Shown one piece after another: positions 27,668-35,921 of a DNA stretch of 37,369 nucleotides (position 1 is its first letter; every line of letters starts with the position of its first letter). The notes under the pieces were generated by a model. That model did not search any database. It worked only from the letters and a program-made list of their open reading frames with translations, and was not told the DNA's origin. Made by a program: the position numbers and the translations under genes. Source of the DNA: Planctomycetaceae bacterium. GTDB taxonomy: Bacteria; Planctomycetota; PLA2. The stretch is taken from contig WYBS01000037.1 in assembly GCA_011525755.1 (NCBI GenBank), positions 1 to 37,369 on the forward strand. Direction: 5' to 3'.

Positions 27668-28258
27668 CTACGCCCCGCAGGAGCAGTCGAGGCAGCCGTG
27701 CTCCGTGCAGGTCCCGCAGCTCGCCTCGAGCTGCTTCCGAAGCGCCCTCCGCGCCCGGTGGAGCAGCACCCGGGCGTTGTTCGGGGTGATCCCGCGCTCC
27801 GCCGCGACCTGCGCGATCCCTGCCCCCTCGAGGTCGACCTTCCGCACGATGTCCCCGTACTCCGCCTTGAGCGCGGGGATCAGCTCGTGGAGGCACTGGC
27901 AGACCGCATCGCGGAGCTCCGCATCCTCCCCGCCGGGCGCCGGGGTCTCGCGCGCCCTCGCCTCGAGCGCGCGGCGCTCGGCATCGCCGCGCCGGAAGTG
28001 GTCCGCGACCGCGTTCCGCAGCAGCCGGTAGAACCAGGCGACCGCGCTCTCGCCGTCGCGTATCGCGTCGCCCCGCTCTACGGTCTTCACGTAGGCGGCC
28101 TGCAGGATCTCCTCGGCATCGGCCGCGTTCCCGACCCGGCGCTCGAGGAACGACCGGAAGCGGCGGTGCGCCCCCACGAGCGTCGCGACCACGTCGGACG
28201 AAGGGAGCGCCGCATCGTCCGCGCCGGGATCCGCCGCATCACGCGTCACGGCGCCCAT
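27668..28258 (-). CDS. ECF sigma factor with cysteine-rich C-terminus (CorE/ECF44-like)
   Basis: 196 aa from ATG 28258. Sigma-2 region about 30-100 (NAADAEEILQAAYVKTVERG, WFYRLLRNAVADHFRRGD) and sigma-4 about 122-178 (GAGIAQVAAERGITPNNARV). Two cysteine groups stand out: C120-Q-C122 between the sigma domains, and the tail C181-GT-C184-TEHG-C189-LD-C192-S-C194. Exactly this combination, a CxC motif plus a cysteine-rich C-terminal domain and no anti-sigma factor, defines the CorE type known from Myxococcus xanthus, where copper binding controls the factor. Placement directly upstream of copA suggests it senses copper and drives this cluster. Confidence 0.88.
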   Translation of the reverse strand: MGAVTRDAADPGADDAALPSSDVVATLVGAHRRFRSFLERRVGNAADAEEILQAAYVKTVERGDAIRDGESAVAWFYRLLRNAVADHFRRGDAERRALEARARETPAPGGEDAELRDAVCQCLHELIPALKAEYGDIVRKVDLEGAGIAQVAAERGITPNNARVLLHRARRALRKQLEASCGTCTEHGCLDCSCGA

Positions 28259-28275
28259 CCTACCCCGCCCGGGGG

Positions 28276-30198
28276 CTACCCGACCGAGAGCCCCCAGCGC
28301 TCGATCGTCGCACGGGCCAGCGCGCGGATCTTCCCGTCGGGGAGCCGGTGGAGCTGCTGCACGATCACCCGCGACGGGTCGATCTCCGGGTATCGCTCCG
28401 GGTGGTCGTGGATCTCCTCGACGAACGCCTCGACGATCGCGGTGTACCCGGTCCCGTGCGCGTCGCGGTGGCCGAGCGCAGCGCAGCAGGTCGCGAGCGC
28501 GCCGCGCGGCGACGGCCCCTCGGCGATCGCCGCCAGCTGCGCGTTCCGCTCGAGCACCGACAGGATCTCGGCCGAGCTGAAACCGCTCCGGAACGCCAGC
28601 TCGAGGTTGCGGAACGGGTGATCGAGCACCGGCAGGTGAAGCATCGCGTCCACGAGGTGCGCGTCCTCGTGCGTCAGGACCTCGCCCCGGAGGTCGACCT
28701 GCGCCTCGAGGTAGAGGCGGTCCTCGACGCCGGCGGGGTCGTCCAGCGCCGTCACCGGGACGTCCTCGAGCGCGGGCTCGCGGAGGATCTCGTCCTCCCG
28801 CGGGGCGAGCCGCGCGCGCCGCCGCCCGATCTCGCCCTCCCACCGCGCGATCGCGTGGAGGTCGATGAGCACGAGCCCCTCGAGCGCGAGGCCGGCGAGA
28901 TCGCCGCCGCCCGCCCACTCCTGGTACCCGGAGAGGTGGCGGGTGCCGGTCCACGCCACCTCGCGCTCCACATCGGCGCCGCGGACGCGCACAGGGGCCC
29001 GCGGATCGCGCCGCACGAGCTCCGCGAGCATCGCCTCCGGGGGCCCGCCGGAGCGCTGCCCGAGGACGAGGAGGAGCCCGTGCGCCGCCAGCTCGCGGAC
29101 GAGCGGCTCGCCGGTGCGGACCGTCGGGTCCATGAGCTTCCCGACGAACGCGTAGTCGATCGGCGTGCCAGGCGGGCCGAGCTTCCTCCCGGTGGTCTCC
29201 TCGTAGAGCCTCCGTGCCCACGCGTGGAACTCGCGGAAGGACTCCCGTTCGCCCGTCGCGGCGTAGTGGCGGTAGCGGGCGGTCGTCCCCCTGACGAATG
29301 CCGTCACGAAGGCCTGAACCGGGGGGGGTGCGGGGGCCGGCGCCGCCTCCACCTCGGCGGCGGTCACGCCTTGAGCCCGCGCCCTCTCGACGAGCGCCCG
29401 CGCGCGCGCCTTGTCCCCGTCGCTCGTAGCGATCCGGCTCGCGAGGAGGAGCGCCCATCCCTCCCCCGCAGCCCCCTCCGACTCGAACAGGCGCGCAGCC
29501 TCGCCAAGGGCCTTCCGGCCCGCCCGAAGGGCGATCTCCCGGACGCGCTCCGCGAGGCTCTCCTCGAAAGGCGCGAGCCCATACGCCTCGCGCGCGTGAC
29601 GCAGCGCGCCCTCTAGGTCGCCCCGCTGGTCCGCGATGAGGGAGAGGCCGACGCACGGCGCCGGGTGGTCCGGGTCCGTCCAGCGCGCCGCCACGTACTC
29701 CGCCTCCGCCTCCCCGAGCCTCCCGGCCGCGAGAAGCGCATTCCCGAGCCCGATCCGCCCCATCGCGAGGCCCGGATCGAGGCCGCGGACACGCCGGTAC
29801 GCGGCGACGGCATCCTGCCGGCCATGGGACGAGGCCATCGCGAGGCCGAGGCTCCGCCAAGGCTCCTCGGCCAGATCGAACATCTCCTCCTGCCGGCGCG
29901 GCGGCTCCAGCCGGCCGGCGAGGAACGCGTCGCCCTGGGCCCGGGCCTCGCGGCGGAGCGCCAGCGCCTGCCCGCGCGAGAGGGCGATCTCCTGGAGCCC
30001 GAGCCTCGCCCGCACGGAGCCGCCGTCCTCCCGGAGCGCGGCCTCGTACCGGGCCTCCGCCTCAAGGGCCTCCCCGTGCCGGCGCAGCCGATCTCCCTCC
30101 TCCACGAGCCCGGCCGAGGGCGCGGGGCGAGGATCGAGCGGCACGACGGGCGCCGAAGCGCAGCCGGCGAGGAGGATCAACGGCGCCCAGCGCAGCAC
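28276..30198 (-). CDS. TPR-repeat lipoprotein with HExxH metallopeptidase-like domain
   Basis: 640 aa. Lipoprotein signal MLRWAPLILLAGCAS (C13). Residues about 30-290 hold helical TPR-like units (GEALEAEARYEAALREDGGS, LGEAEAEYVAARWTDPDHPA, LEGALRHAREAYGLAPFEES). A Pro/Ala linker precedes the C-terminal domain, which contains H510-E-D-A-H514 (VLTHEDAHLVDAML) and acidic residues E550 and E560 downstream that could complete a gluzincin-type zinc site. The catalytic assignment is by motif only. Stop 28276 is 17 bp upstream of the sigma-factor start, so the two are probably co-transcribed; a role in metal or envelope stress is inference. Confidence 0.72.
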   Translation of the reverse strand: MLRWAPLILLAGCASAPVVPLDPRPAPSAGLVEEGDRLRRHGEALEAEARYEAALREDGGSVRARLGLQEIALSRGQALALRREARAQGDAFLAGRLEPPRRQEEMFDLAEEPWRSLGLAMASSHGRQDAVAAYRRVRGLDPGLAMGRIGLGNALLAAGRLGEAEAEYVAARWTDPDHPAPCVGLSLIADQRGDLEGALRHAREAYGLAPFEESLAERVREIALRAGRKALGEAARLFESEGAAGEGWALLLASRIATSDGDKARARALVERARAQGVTAAEVEAAPAPAPPPVQAFVTAFVRGTTARYRHYAATGERESFREFHAWARRLYEETTGRKLGPPGTPIDYAFVGKLMDPTVRTGEPLVRELAAHGLLLVLGQRSGGPPEAMLAELVRRDPRAPVRVRGADVEREVAWTGTRHLSGYQEWAGGGDLAGLALEGLVLIDLHAIARWEGEIGRRRARLAPREDEILREPALEDVPVTALDDPAGVEDRLYLEAQVDLRGEVLTHEDAHLVDAMLHLPVLDHPFRNLELAFRSGFSSAEILSVLERNAQLAAIAEGPSPRGALATCCAALGHRDAHGTGYTAIVEAFVEEIHDHPERYPEIDPSRVIVQQLHRLPDGKIRALARATIERWGLSVG

Positions 30199-30216
30199 GG
30201 CGCCAGATCTTACGCG

Positions 30217-30819
30217 CTAGGTGCGCCGGATGACGCCGCGCACGACCCCGCGGATCTGGACCTCGCCGGCCGGGAAGACCATCGGCTGCATCGAGCCGTT
30301 CGCAGGCTCGAGCCGCACGCTGTCCCGGTCGCGCCGGAGGCGCTTCAGCGTGACCTCCTCGCTCCTCACGACCGCCACCACCGTCTCCCCGTCGCGCGCC
30401 GTCGTGCGGCTCTCGACAAGGACGAGGTCGCCATCGCAGATGTGGTCCTCGATCATCGAGCTGCCGCGGACACGCAGGAGGAACGAGCCGTTGCCGACGC
30501 CCAGGAACTCCTCCAGATCGACGTCCTCCCGGACGCTCGCCTCGAGGATGGGCGAGCCCGCGGCGATCGTGCCGACGAGGGGCACGCCGCGGGACGGCAC
30601 GTACTGGGGATCGAGGATCTCGATCGCCCGCGCCTCCCGCTGGCGGCGGCGGATCGCGCCCTTCCGTTCGAGCGCGCGAAGGTGGTCGAGCACCGAGACC
30701 CGGCTGATCCCGCCGAGGTCCGTGGCGATCTCCTCGAGCGTCGGCGCGATCCCCCGCTCCTCGAGCGTGGCGCGGACGAACTCGAGAACCTGTTGCTGGC
30801 GGACGGTGTAGGTAGGCAT
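30217..30819 (-). CDS. lexA: LexA repressor, SOS regulator
   Basis: 200 aa from ATG 30819. Winged-helix DNA-binding domain about 5-60 (QQVLEFVRATLEERGIAPTL, then DLGGISRVSVLDHLRALERK), cleavage site A87-G88 in VGTIAAGSPIL, catalytic S121 (RVRGSSMIEDHI) and K159 (EEVTLKRL). Self-cleavage stimulated by RecA inactivates the repressor after DNA damage. The ATG overlaps the stop of the tiny upstream ORF by one base (TGATG), so lexA is likely translated after it. No other SOS gene lies in the window. Confidence 0.94.
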   Translation of the reverse strand: MPTYTVRQQQVLEFVRATLEERGIAPTLEEIATDLGGISRVSVLDHLRALERKGAIRRRQREARAIEILDPQYVPSRGVPLVGTIAAGSPILEASVREDVDLEEFLGVGNGSFLLRVRGSSMIEDHICDGDLVLVESRTTARDGETVVAVVRSEEVTLKRLRRDRDSVRLEPANGSMQPMVFPAGEVQIRGVVRGVIRRT

Positions 30820-30899
30820 CAGAAGAGCACCGCGAGTGCAAAGAGCGCGAAGACGCTCAACCACAGAGGTAGTTCGGTCACAAAGGCCTTCCTCAACAT
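30819..30899 (-). CDS. 26-aa membrane peptide coupled to lexA
   Basis: Too short for most gene callers. ATG 30899 has an ideal ribosome site (GGAGGA, 6 nt before it). The peptide begins MLRKAFVTELPLW and continues with one hydrophobic helix (LSVFALFALAVLF), so it has a short basic and polar N-terminus and a single predicted membrane segment. Its TGA overlaps the ATG of lexA (TGATG), the geometry of translational coupling. Short membrane peptides under SOS control are known (TisB in E. coli, SidA in Caulobacter), but this one shows no sequence match I can assert. Expression is unproven; the site, stop and coupling are seen. Confidence 0.6.
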   Translation of the reverse strand: MLRKAFVTELPLWLSVFALFALAVLF

Positions 30900-31077
30900 G
30901 TCTCGTCCTCCGGCCGGAGGAGTGCGGGGGCCCGGGGGGACAGGCAGCTTGGGGTGTGTAGGGAATCCCGGGCGGCCCCGCATCTCCGGCACTAACTGAG
31001 GTTAACCCTAACGTCGGACTAACTTCACGTTTCCCGCAGGGGGGTCAGGGGGGTCGGCGAAGTTTTTTTTGGGGGGG
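30900..31077 (-). promoter_or_regulatory. Upstream region of the micro-ORF/lexA operon with GTTAG repeats
   Basis: 178 bp without a gene. On the minus strand GTTAG occurs three times (31023-31019, 31012-31008, 30996-30992), starting 11 and 16 bp apart, and the palindrome GGTTAACC lies at 31000-31007 between two of them. This cluster is the most likely place for a LexA operator, but it matches neither the E. coli nor the Gram-positive SOS box. At the htrA side, plus-strand T8 then G7 (31062-31076) abuts the htrA stop. Confidence 0.4.
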
Positions 31078-32055
31078 TCAACCCCTCGCGCCGACGCGGA
31101 TCGTGACCTTCAGGCTCTCGCCCTGCCGCGACAGCTCGGCGACGAGGCGGTCCCCGGCCCTGGCTTCGTCCAGGAGCAGCCGCAGATCCTCAAGGCGGGC
31201 CAAGGCGCGCCCGTCGAGCGCCCGCAGGACGTCGCCGTCCCGGAGCCCCGCCTCGGCGGCGGGCCCCTCGGGCGACACCTCGAGGATCTTCAGCCCCTCC
31301 GGGAGCGGGTCCTTGCGGACGCGCACGCCGAGCCACGCCCGGGGTGCCGGCTCGCCCCTGGAGAGGTTCTCGACGGCCCGGCGCAGCTCATGCACGGGGA
31401 CCGCAAGCCCGACGCCCTGGTGGCCGCCGCTCCTCGTGATGATCGCCGTGATGAGGCCGATGACCTCGCCGCGCAGGTTCACGAGGGCGCCGCCCGAGGA
31501 GCCGGGGTTGATCGCGGCGTCGGTCTGGAGGAGAGGCGCCCTCTGGCCCTCGACGACGTTCCTCCGCCCGACCGCCGAGAGGACGCCCCTCGACACGCTC
31601 GTGCCGAGGCCGAAGGGGTTCGACACGGCCACGACGGTCTCCCCCACGTCGATCGCGTGGTCGGGTGCGAAGGTCGCCGTCGGGAAGGTCCGGCCGGATG
31701 CCGTGACCTCGAGCAGCGCGAGATCGACCGAACGGTCGGAGGCGCGGAGGCGACCCGCGAGCTCCTCGCCGTCGTCCATCGTGACCGCGATCGCCGCGGC
31801 GCCCTCCACGACGTGGAGCGCGGTCAGGACGAGCCCCTCGGGCGCGACGACGATCCCGGACCCGTACGCGTCGCGACCCGTGCCGAGCGCCCGGAGGGAG
31901 ACGACGCCCTTCCGCACCGACGAGACGGCCACGGTGACCGCCTTCGACTCGGCGAGCGCGATCCGGAGATCCTCGTCGTCCGGGACGGCCACGCCGAGGA
32001 TGCACGAGAGCGTCGCGGCGATGCATGTCGAGAGAACCCGGCGATGCCGCGGCAT
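31078..32055 (-). CDS. HtrA/DegP-family serine protease with one PDZ domain
   Basis: 325 aa from ATG 32055 with an export signal (MPRHRRVLSTCIAATLSCIL, then GVAVP). Trypsin-like domain with triad H81 (LVLTALHVVEG), D111 (DRSVDLALLEV) and S187 (TDAAINPGSSGGALVN). A single PDZ domain follows (about 235-320; LGVRVRKDPLPEGLKILEV, GPAAEAGLRDGDVLRALDG). It would be a periplasmic quality-control or signalling protease; with one PDZ it resembles DegS-like members more than DegP. It lies downstream of the two-component genes on the same strand, separated by 138 bp. Confidence 0.93.
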   Translation of the reverse strand: MPRHRRVLSTCIAATLSCILGVAVPDDEDLRIALAESKAVTVAVSSVRKGVVSLRALGTGRDAYGSGIVVAPEGLVLTALHVVEGAAAIAVTMDDGEELAGRLRASDRSVDLALLEVTASGRTFPTATFAPDHAIDVGETVVAVSNPFGLGTSVSRGVLSAVGRRNVVEGQRAPLLQTDAAINPGSSGGALVNLRGEVIGLITAIITRSGGHQGVGLAVPVHELRRAVENLSRGEPAPRAWLGVRVRKDPLPEGLKILEVSPEGPAAEAGLRDGDVLRALDGRALARLEDLRLLLDEARAGDRLVAELSRQGESLKVTIRVGARG

Positions 32056-32193
32056 GACCGGCCCCTATCACCCGGCGTGCCAGTCCGGTCCCCCCGCTCC
32101 CGGGGGCAATCCCGCGCCCCCGGACGTCCTGCCCGCGCTACGTTCCGGGTAGGCGCCCCCGCGCTCCGCGCCCTTGGCGGCTCTGCGGCCGTC
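32056..32193 (-). promoter_or_regulatory. htrA promoter region with sigma54-like element
   Basis: 138 bp between the NtrC-type gene and htrA. Minus-strand TGGCACG at 32082-32076 matches the -24 part of sigma54 promoters exactly, but the -12 position reads GA instead of GC (sequence TGGCACGCCGGGTGAT, 32082-32067). The predicted +1 would be about 2 nt from ATG 32055. Because an NtrC-family activator is encoded next door the match is noted, at low confidence. Confidence 0.3.
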
Positions 32194-33543
32194 TCACGCC
32201 TGGCCGTACTCCTCGAGCTTCCTGTAGAGCGTGCGGACCCCGATCCCGAGCATCTTCGCGGCCTGGGTCTTGTTCCCGCCCGCCTTGCGGAGGGTCTCGA
32301 GGATCAGCTCCCGCTCGGCGTCGGCGAGCGTGTTCCCGACCGGGATGCGGAGCACGTCCTGCGGGCCGCGGTCCCCCGTGATCTCCTCCGGCAGGTCCCC
32401 CACCTCGACGGTGTCGCCGCGGCAGAGGACGACCGCCTGCTCGACGACGTTCTCGAGCTCCCGCACGTTCCCCGGCCACGCGTAGCCCTGGAGGCGCTCG
32501 AGCGCGGCCGGCGTGAAGCCGAGGACCTTGCGCTTGTTCCGGTCGTTCGCGAGCTTCCGGAAGTGGTCCGCGAGGGTCGGGATGTCCTCGGGCCGCTCGC
32601 GGAGCGCAGGCAGCCGGAGCACGATCACCTTGATCCGGTAGTAGAGGTCCTCGCGGAACCTCCCCGCCTTCACGAGCGCGTCGAGGTCCCTGTGCGTCGC
32701 GCAGATGAGGCGCACGTCGATCGGCACGGTCTCTTCGCCCCCGACCGGCTCCACCTCGCGCTCCTGCAGCACGCGCAGGAGCTTCACCTGGACGTTCAGC
32801 GGGATCTCCCCGATCTCGTCGAGGAAGAGGGTGCCGCCGTGGGCGAGCTCGAACTTGCCCTTCTTCGCGCGCACCGCGCCGGTGAAGGCGCCCTTCACGT
32901 GGCCGAACAGCTCGCTCTCGATGATCGACTCGGTGAGGCCCGCGCAGTTGACGGCGACGAACTCGCCCCGCACGCGCAGGGACTCCGTGTGGATCATCCG
33001 CGCGACGAGCTCCTTGCCGGTGCCGCTCTCGCCGTTGATCAGCACGGTCGCGTTCGTGCGCGCCACGCGCCGCGCCTGCTGGAGCGCGCGGTCCAGGAGC
33101 GGGCTCTGGCCCGGCACGAGCGTCTTCTGCCGATCGCTGCGGATCCGCGCGCGCGCCCCCCCCTCCGCCGCCTCCCCCCTTCGCCGCTCCACGGCACCCT
33201 GCACCGCCACGCGGAGGGCGTTGAGGTCCAGGGGCTTCTCGAGGAAGTCGAAGGCGCCGTCCTTCATCGCCTGCACGGCCCGCTCGATCGAGCCGTAGGC
33301 CGTCATGACGATCACGGGGGGGGCTTCGGGGGCCGCGACGAACTCCCGGAGGAGCGTGAGGCCGTCCACGTCGGGCATCACGATGTCGGTCAGCACCGCG
33401 TCCCAGGGGCCGTCCGCGAACGCCGCGCGCGCCTCCGAGCCGGTCGCCGCGAGCACCACCTCGTGCCCGGCGTCGTCGAACGCGGCGCGCAGCGCCTCGC
33501 CCGCGCCGGGGTCGTCCTCGGCGATGAGCAGGCGGATCGTCAC
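32194..33543 (-). CDS. NtrC-family sigma54-dependent response regulator
   Basis: 449 aa. Receiver domain about 1-120 with phosphoacceptor D53 (VLTDIVMPDVDG) and K in FLEKPLD. AAA+ domain about 145-375: Walker A NGESGTGKELV, the sigma54-contact loop GAFTGA, Walker B GGTLFLDEIG, and the arginine-finger region. A Fis-type helix-turn-helix ends the protein (AGGNKTQAAKMLGIGVRTLY). It opens promoters that use RpoN after phosphorylation by the histidine kinase. The start ATG 33543 overlaps the kinase stop by 4 bases. Confidence 0.96.
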   Translation of the reverse strand: MTIRLLIAEDDPGAGEALRAAFDDAGHEVVLAATGSEARAAFADGPWDAVLTDIVMPDVDGLTLLREFVAAPEAPPVIVMTAYGSIERAVQAMKDGAFDFLEKPLDLNALRVAVQGAVERRRGEAAEGGARARIRSDRQKTLVPGQSPLLDRALQQARRVARTNATVLINGESGTGKELVARMIHTESLRVRGEFVAVNCAGLTESIIESELFGHVKGAFTGAVRAKKGKFELAHGGTLFLDEIGEIPLNVQVKLLRVLQEREVEPVGGEETVPIDVRLICATHRDLDALVKAGRFREDLYYRIKVIVLRLPALRERPEDIPTLADHFRKLANDRNKRKVLGFTPAALERLQGYAWPGNVRELENVVEQAVVLCRGDTVEVGDLPEEITGDRGPQDVLRIPVGNTLADAERELILETLRKAGGNKTQAAKMLGIGVRTLYRKLEEYGQA

Positions 33544-34655
33544 GGCTGCCTCTCCCCCTTGGCCGCGGGCACGGTGGTCGGTCCCTGCTCGCGCTCCGGC
33601 GGCGGCCCCTCGTAGGGCAGGAAGAACGCGAACGTGGCGCCCTCGCCGGGCGCGCTCGCGACGGCCATGCGGCCTCCGTGCTCCTCGACGATGCGGTTGG
33701 CGATCGGGAGGCCGAGCCCCGTGCCGCCGGGCTTCGTCGTGTAGAAGAGGTTGAAGATGTTCTTCGACTTCGCGGGGTCGAGGCCCGGCCCGTTGTCGGA
33801 GATCTCGAGGATGCAGTGCATCTCCTCGTCCCGGCTGCGGCAGGTGATCTCGCCCTTCGCCGGCACGACCTGCACGGCGTTCAGGAGCACGTTGTAGATC
33901 GCGCGCTGGATCCGGTCGCGGTCCATGTTCACGGGGCGCGCCGACTGGAGGTCGGTCCGCAGCCTCAGGTTCTTCTCGCGGATCTGGGCGTCGAGCGCGT
34001 CGAGCGCCGCGCGGACGACGTGGTTCACGGAGCCGCGGTCGAGCCGCAGTGCGGGCGGGCGCGAGAACTGCACGAAGTCGCGCACGACCCCGTCGAGCCG
34101 CTTGATCTCGCGCTGCACGGTCGCTGCGGTCCGGTCGAGCCGCTCCCGGTCGAGGCTTCCCGCATGGAGCCCCTCCCGCAGGAGCTGGACGTTCATGTGG
34201 ATCGAGTTGAGGGGGTTCCGGATCTCGTGCGCCACGCTGTCGCCGAGGTTCGCGATCGCCTGCGTGCGCGCCTGCCGCAGCAGGCGTTCCTCGAGCCGCA
34301 CGGCCTCGCTCACGTCGGCGACGGTCAAGAGCGCAAGCGTCTCGTCGCCGAGCCGGATCGGCGCGAGCGCGCAGTCGAGCACGGAGCCCTCGACAGCGAA
34401 CCGGGTGAGCCGCACGCTCCGGCCGCGGTGGATCGCGTTTCTCGCCGCGTGCTTCCAGTCGATCTCCCCCCGGGGAGCCGGCAGCGCGTCCGCGGCGGGC
34501 CGGCCGACGAACGGGCCGGTGGTGCCGCCGCAGATCGCGCCGATCGACCCGTTGGCGTAGCGGAAGAGCCCCTGCTCGTCGAGCAGGGCGACGCCGGTTT
34601 CGAGGCTGTCGAGGAGCGCGAGGAGCTTGTTCGCGCCGAGGTCCACGGCGGCCAT
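33540..34655 (-). CDS. Soluble PAS-domain histidine kinase, NtrB-like
   Basis: 371 aa with no membrane helix, so the signal is probably cytoplasmic. PAS-like sensor about 10-115 (LLDSLETGVALLDEQGLFRY), dimerisation/H-box with H143 (DSVAHEIRNPLNSIHMNVQL), and ATP-binding domain about 245-350 with N-box (YNVLLNAVQVV), G1 (DNGPGLDP), F-box and G2 (GGTGLGLPIANRIVEEHGG). It would phosphorylate the NtrC-type regulator encoded next. The H-box and the absence of membrane parts fit NtrB-type kinases, but the signal (nitrogen or other) cannot be read from sequence. Confidence 0.94.
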   Translation of the reverse strand: MAAVDLGANKLLALLDSLETGVALLDEQGLFRYANGSIGAICGGTTGPFVGRPAADALPAPRGEIDWKHAARNAIHRGRSVRLTRFAVEGSVLDCALAPIRLGDETLALLTVADVSEAVRLEERLLRQARTQAIANLGDSVAHEIRNPLNSIHMNVQLLREGLHAGSLDRERLDRTAATVQREIKRLDGVVRDFVQFSRPPALRLDRGSVNHVVRAALDALDAQIREKNLRLRTDLQSARPVNMDRDRIQRAIYNVLLNAVQVVPAKGEITCRSRDEEMHCILEISDNGPGLDPAKSKNIFNLFYTTKPGGTGLGLPIANRIVEEHGGRMAVASAPGEGATFAFFLPYEGPPPEREQGPTTVPAAKGERQP

Positions 34656-34702
34656 GCTAGCACCGTCCCCGCGGGGCAGTGAGCCGCCCGGATCCGCCTC
34701 GA

Positions 34703-35386
34703 TCAGCGGTTTTGCCAGTACTCGTGCCAGCGCGCCGCGCCCGCGGCCCGCATCGCCGGCGGGTCATCCGGGTCATAGGGGAGGAACTCCCCCGTGATCC
34801 TCCGCAGCGAGGCGACCGCGGCGGAGCGGACCCTCGGGTCGCGGTCCTCGAGGAGCTCGATCAGGCGGGGCCCGAGCGAAACGGCCTCACGCTCGCCGGC
34901 CGCGGCTGCCCCTGCAACGCGCACGGCCGCGTAGGGCGACGAGAGCGCGAGGAGCACCCGCTCCTCCGTCGTGTCGCGGAGCACCGGGCGAAAGACGATG
35001 TCGAGCCGCTCCTTCCGCGCCGACGGGGCGGGATGGCGGTCTGCCGCGTGGCCGAGGTACGGGAGGACGTCCTGCCCGCGCCCGATGAGGCGGCGGCCGG
35101 CCAGGGGATAGACGTCGAAGTCCCCGGTGAGGAGCGCGTCGATGTCCTCCGCGATCTTGATCTCGTCCGCCACGGGCGGTCGCGGCGCGGCCCCGGGCCA
35201 CCGGACATCCGCCATCCAGGGGTACTGCTTCACCACCTCCGGCGTGGGTGCGGGCGAGGCGCCTCTCCCTCCGGGGAGCGGAACGACGAGGGCGCACCCG
35301 CCGAGAAGGGCGAGGAGCAGAAGGGGGGCGCGGGGGGAAACCGGGCTCCCCGTCGGAGGCGCGGGCCGGAGGGCATTCCTCAGCAT
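34703..35386 (-). CDS. Lipoprotein with HEAT-like repeats
   Basis: 227 aa from ATG 35386 (no strong ribosome site). The signal region RAPLLLLALLGGCALVVPLP gives a lipobox L-L-G-G-C. The mature protein has an N-terminal part of unknown kind (YPWMADVRWPG) and a C-terminal helical-repeat part (PYLGHAADRHP, then LLALSSPYAAVRVAGAAAAG, LIELLEDRDPRVRSAAVASL) typical of HEAT/PBS-lyase repeats that mediate protein contacts. It is transcribed away from rnpA. The function is not known. Confidence 0.72.
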   Translation of the reverse strand: MLRNALRPAPPTGSPVSPRAPLLLLALLGGCALVVPLPGGRGASPAPTPEVVKQYPWMADVRWPGAAPRPPVADEIKIAEDIDALLTGDFDVYPLAGRRLIGRGQDVLPYLGHAADRHPAPSARKERLDIVFRPVLRDTTEERVLLALSSPYAAVRVAGAAAAGEREAVSLGPRLIELLEDRDPRVRSAAVASLRRITGEFLPYDPDDPPAMRAAGAARWHEYWQNR

Positions 35387-35516
35387 ATGCGCGATGTCGA
35401 TCCGCAGCTTCGTCCGGACCCACCGCCTTGTGCCGTGGGGACGGACGACACTCTCCTGCCGGAGCCCACCTTGATTCTATCGACAGGGCGGGGACGGGCG
35501 TAATACCTTTCTGGGC
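35387..35516. promoter_or_regulatory. Divergent region with rnpA promoter candidate
   Basis: 130 bp. On plus, TCGACA (about 35480-35485) and TAATAC (35501-35506) form a -35/-10 candidate with a 15-bp spacer; the predicted +1 (35513) is 4 nt from GTG 35517, so rnpA would be nearly leaderless. The usual partner rpmH, normally just upstream of rnpA, is not found here in any frame. The GGGCG before GTG is not a convincing ribosome site. Confidence 0.45.
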
Positions 35517-35921
35517 GTGGCCTCGGTCTTCGACGCCTCTCGCTACCACCGACCCAAGCCGGGACGGACGGGGGCCTTCACCCGGCGGGACCGCATCCTG
35601 TCGATCGGCGAGTACCGCCGGGTCTACCGCATGGGGTTCCATGTCTCGAGCGAGCGGTTCGGCTGCTACGCCCTGCCCAACCGGCGGCGGCGCTCGCGGC
35701 TGGGCCTCTCCGTCTCGCGGAAGTACGGGGACAGCCACGAGCGGAACCGGATGAAGCGCCTCCTGCGGGAGGCGTTCCGGCGGGCGCGGCACGACTTCCC
35801 GGACTTCGTCGACGTCGTGATGGTGCCGAGGCGCGCGGCACGGGGGGCGCCCCTCGGGATCGTCGCGGCGGAGATGGACACCCTCGTCGCCCGGGCGCTC
35901 GCCGAGCGGAGGCGCGGGTGA
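35517..35921 (+). CDS. rnpA: Ribonuclease P protein component
   Basis: 134 aa from GTG 35517. The signature is in [20 protein letters not shown] with R76-N-R78 and the following [14 protein letters not shown]. The N-terminal part [20 protein letters not shown] and the central strands ([20 protein letters not shown]) fit the family. It binds the RNase P RNA and helps mature tRNA 5' ends. An N-terminal extension of about 20 residues precedes the conserved core. The stop overlaps the yidD start (GTGA). Confidence 0.94.
   Translation: MASVFDASRYHRPKPGRTGAFTRRDRILSIGEYRRVYRMGFHVSSERFGCYALPNRRRRSRLGLSVSRKYGDSHERNRMKRLLREAFRRARHDFPDFVDVVMVPRRAARGAPLGIVAAEMDTLVARALAERRRG

Noticed and set aside
31062-31076. 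T8-G7 stretch as an intrinsic terminator
   Set aside because: No GC-rich stem precedes the T run on the plus strand, and no plus-strand gene ends here.
35387-35516. rpmH gene upstream of rnpA
   Set aside because: No frame shows the lysine/arginine-rich L34 sequence.
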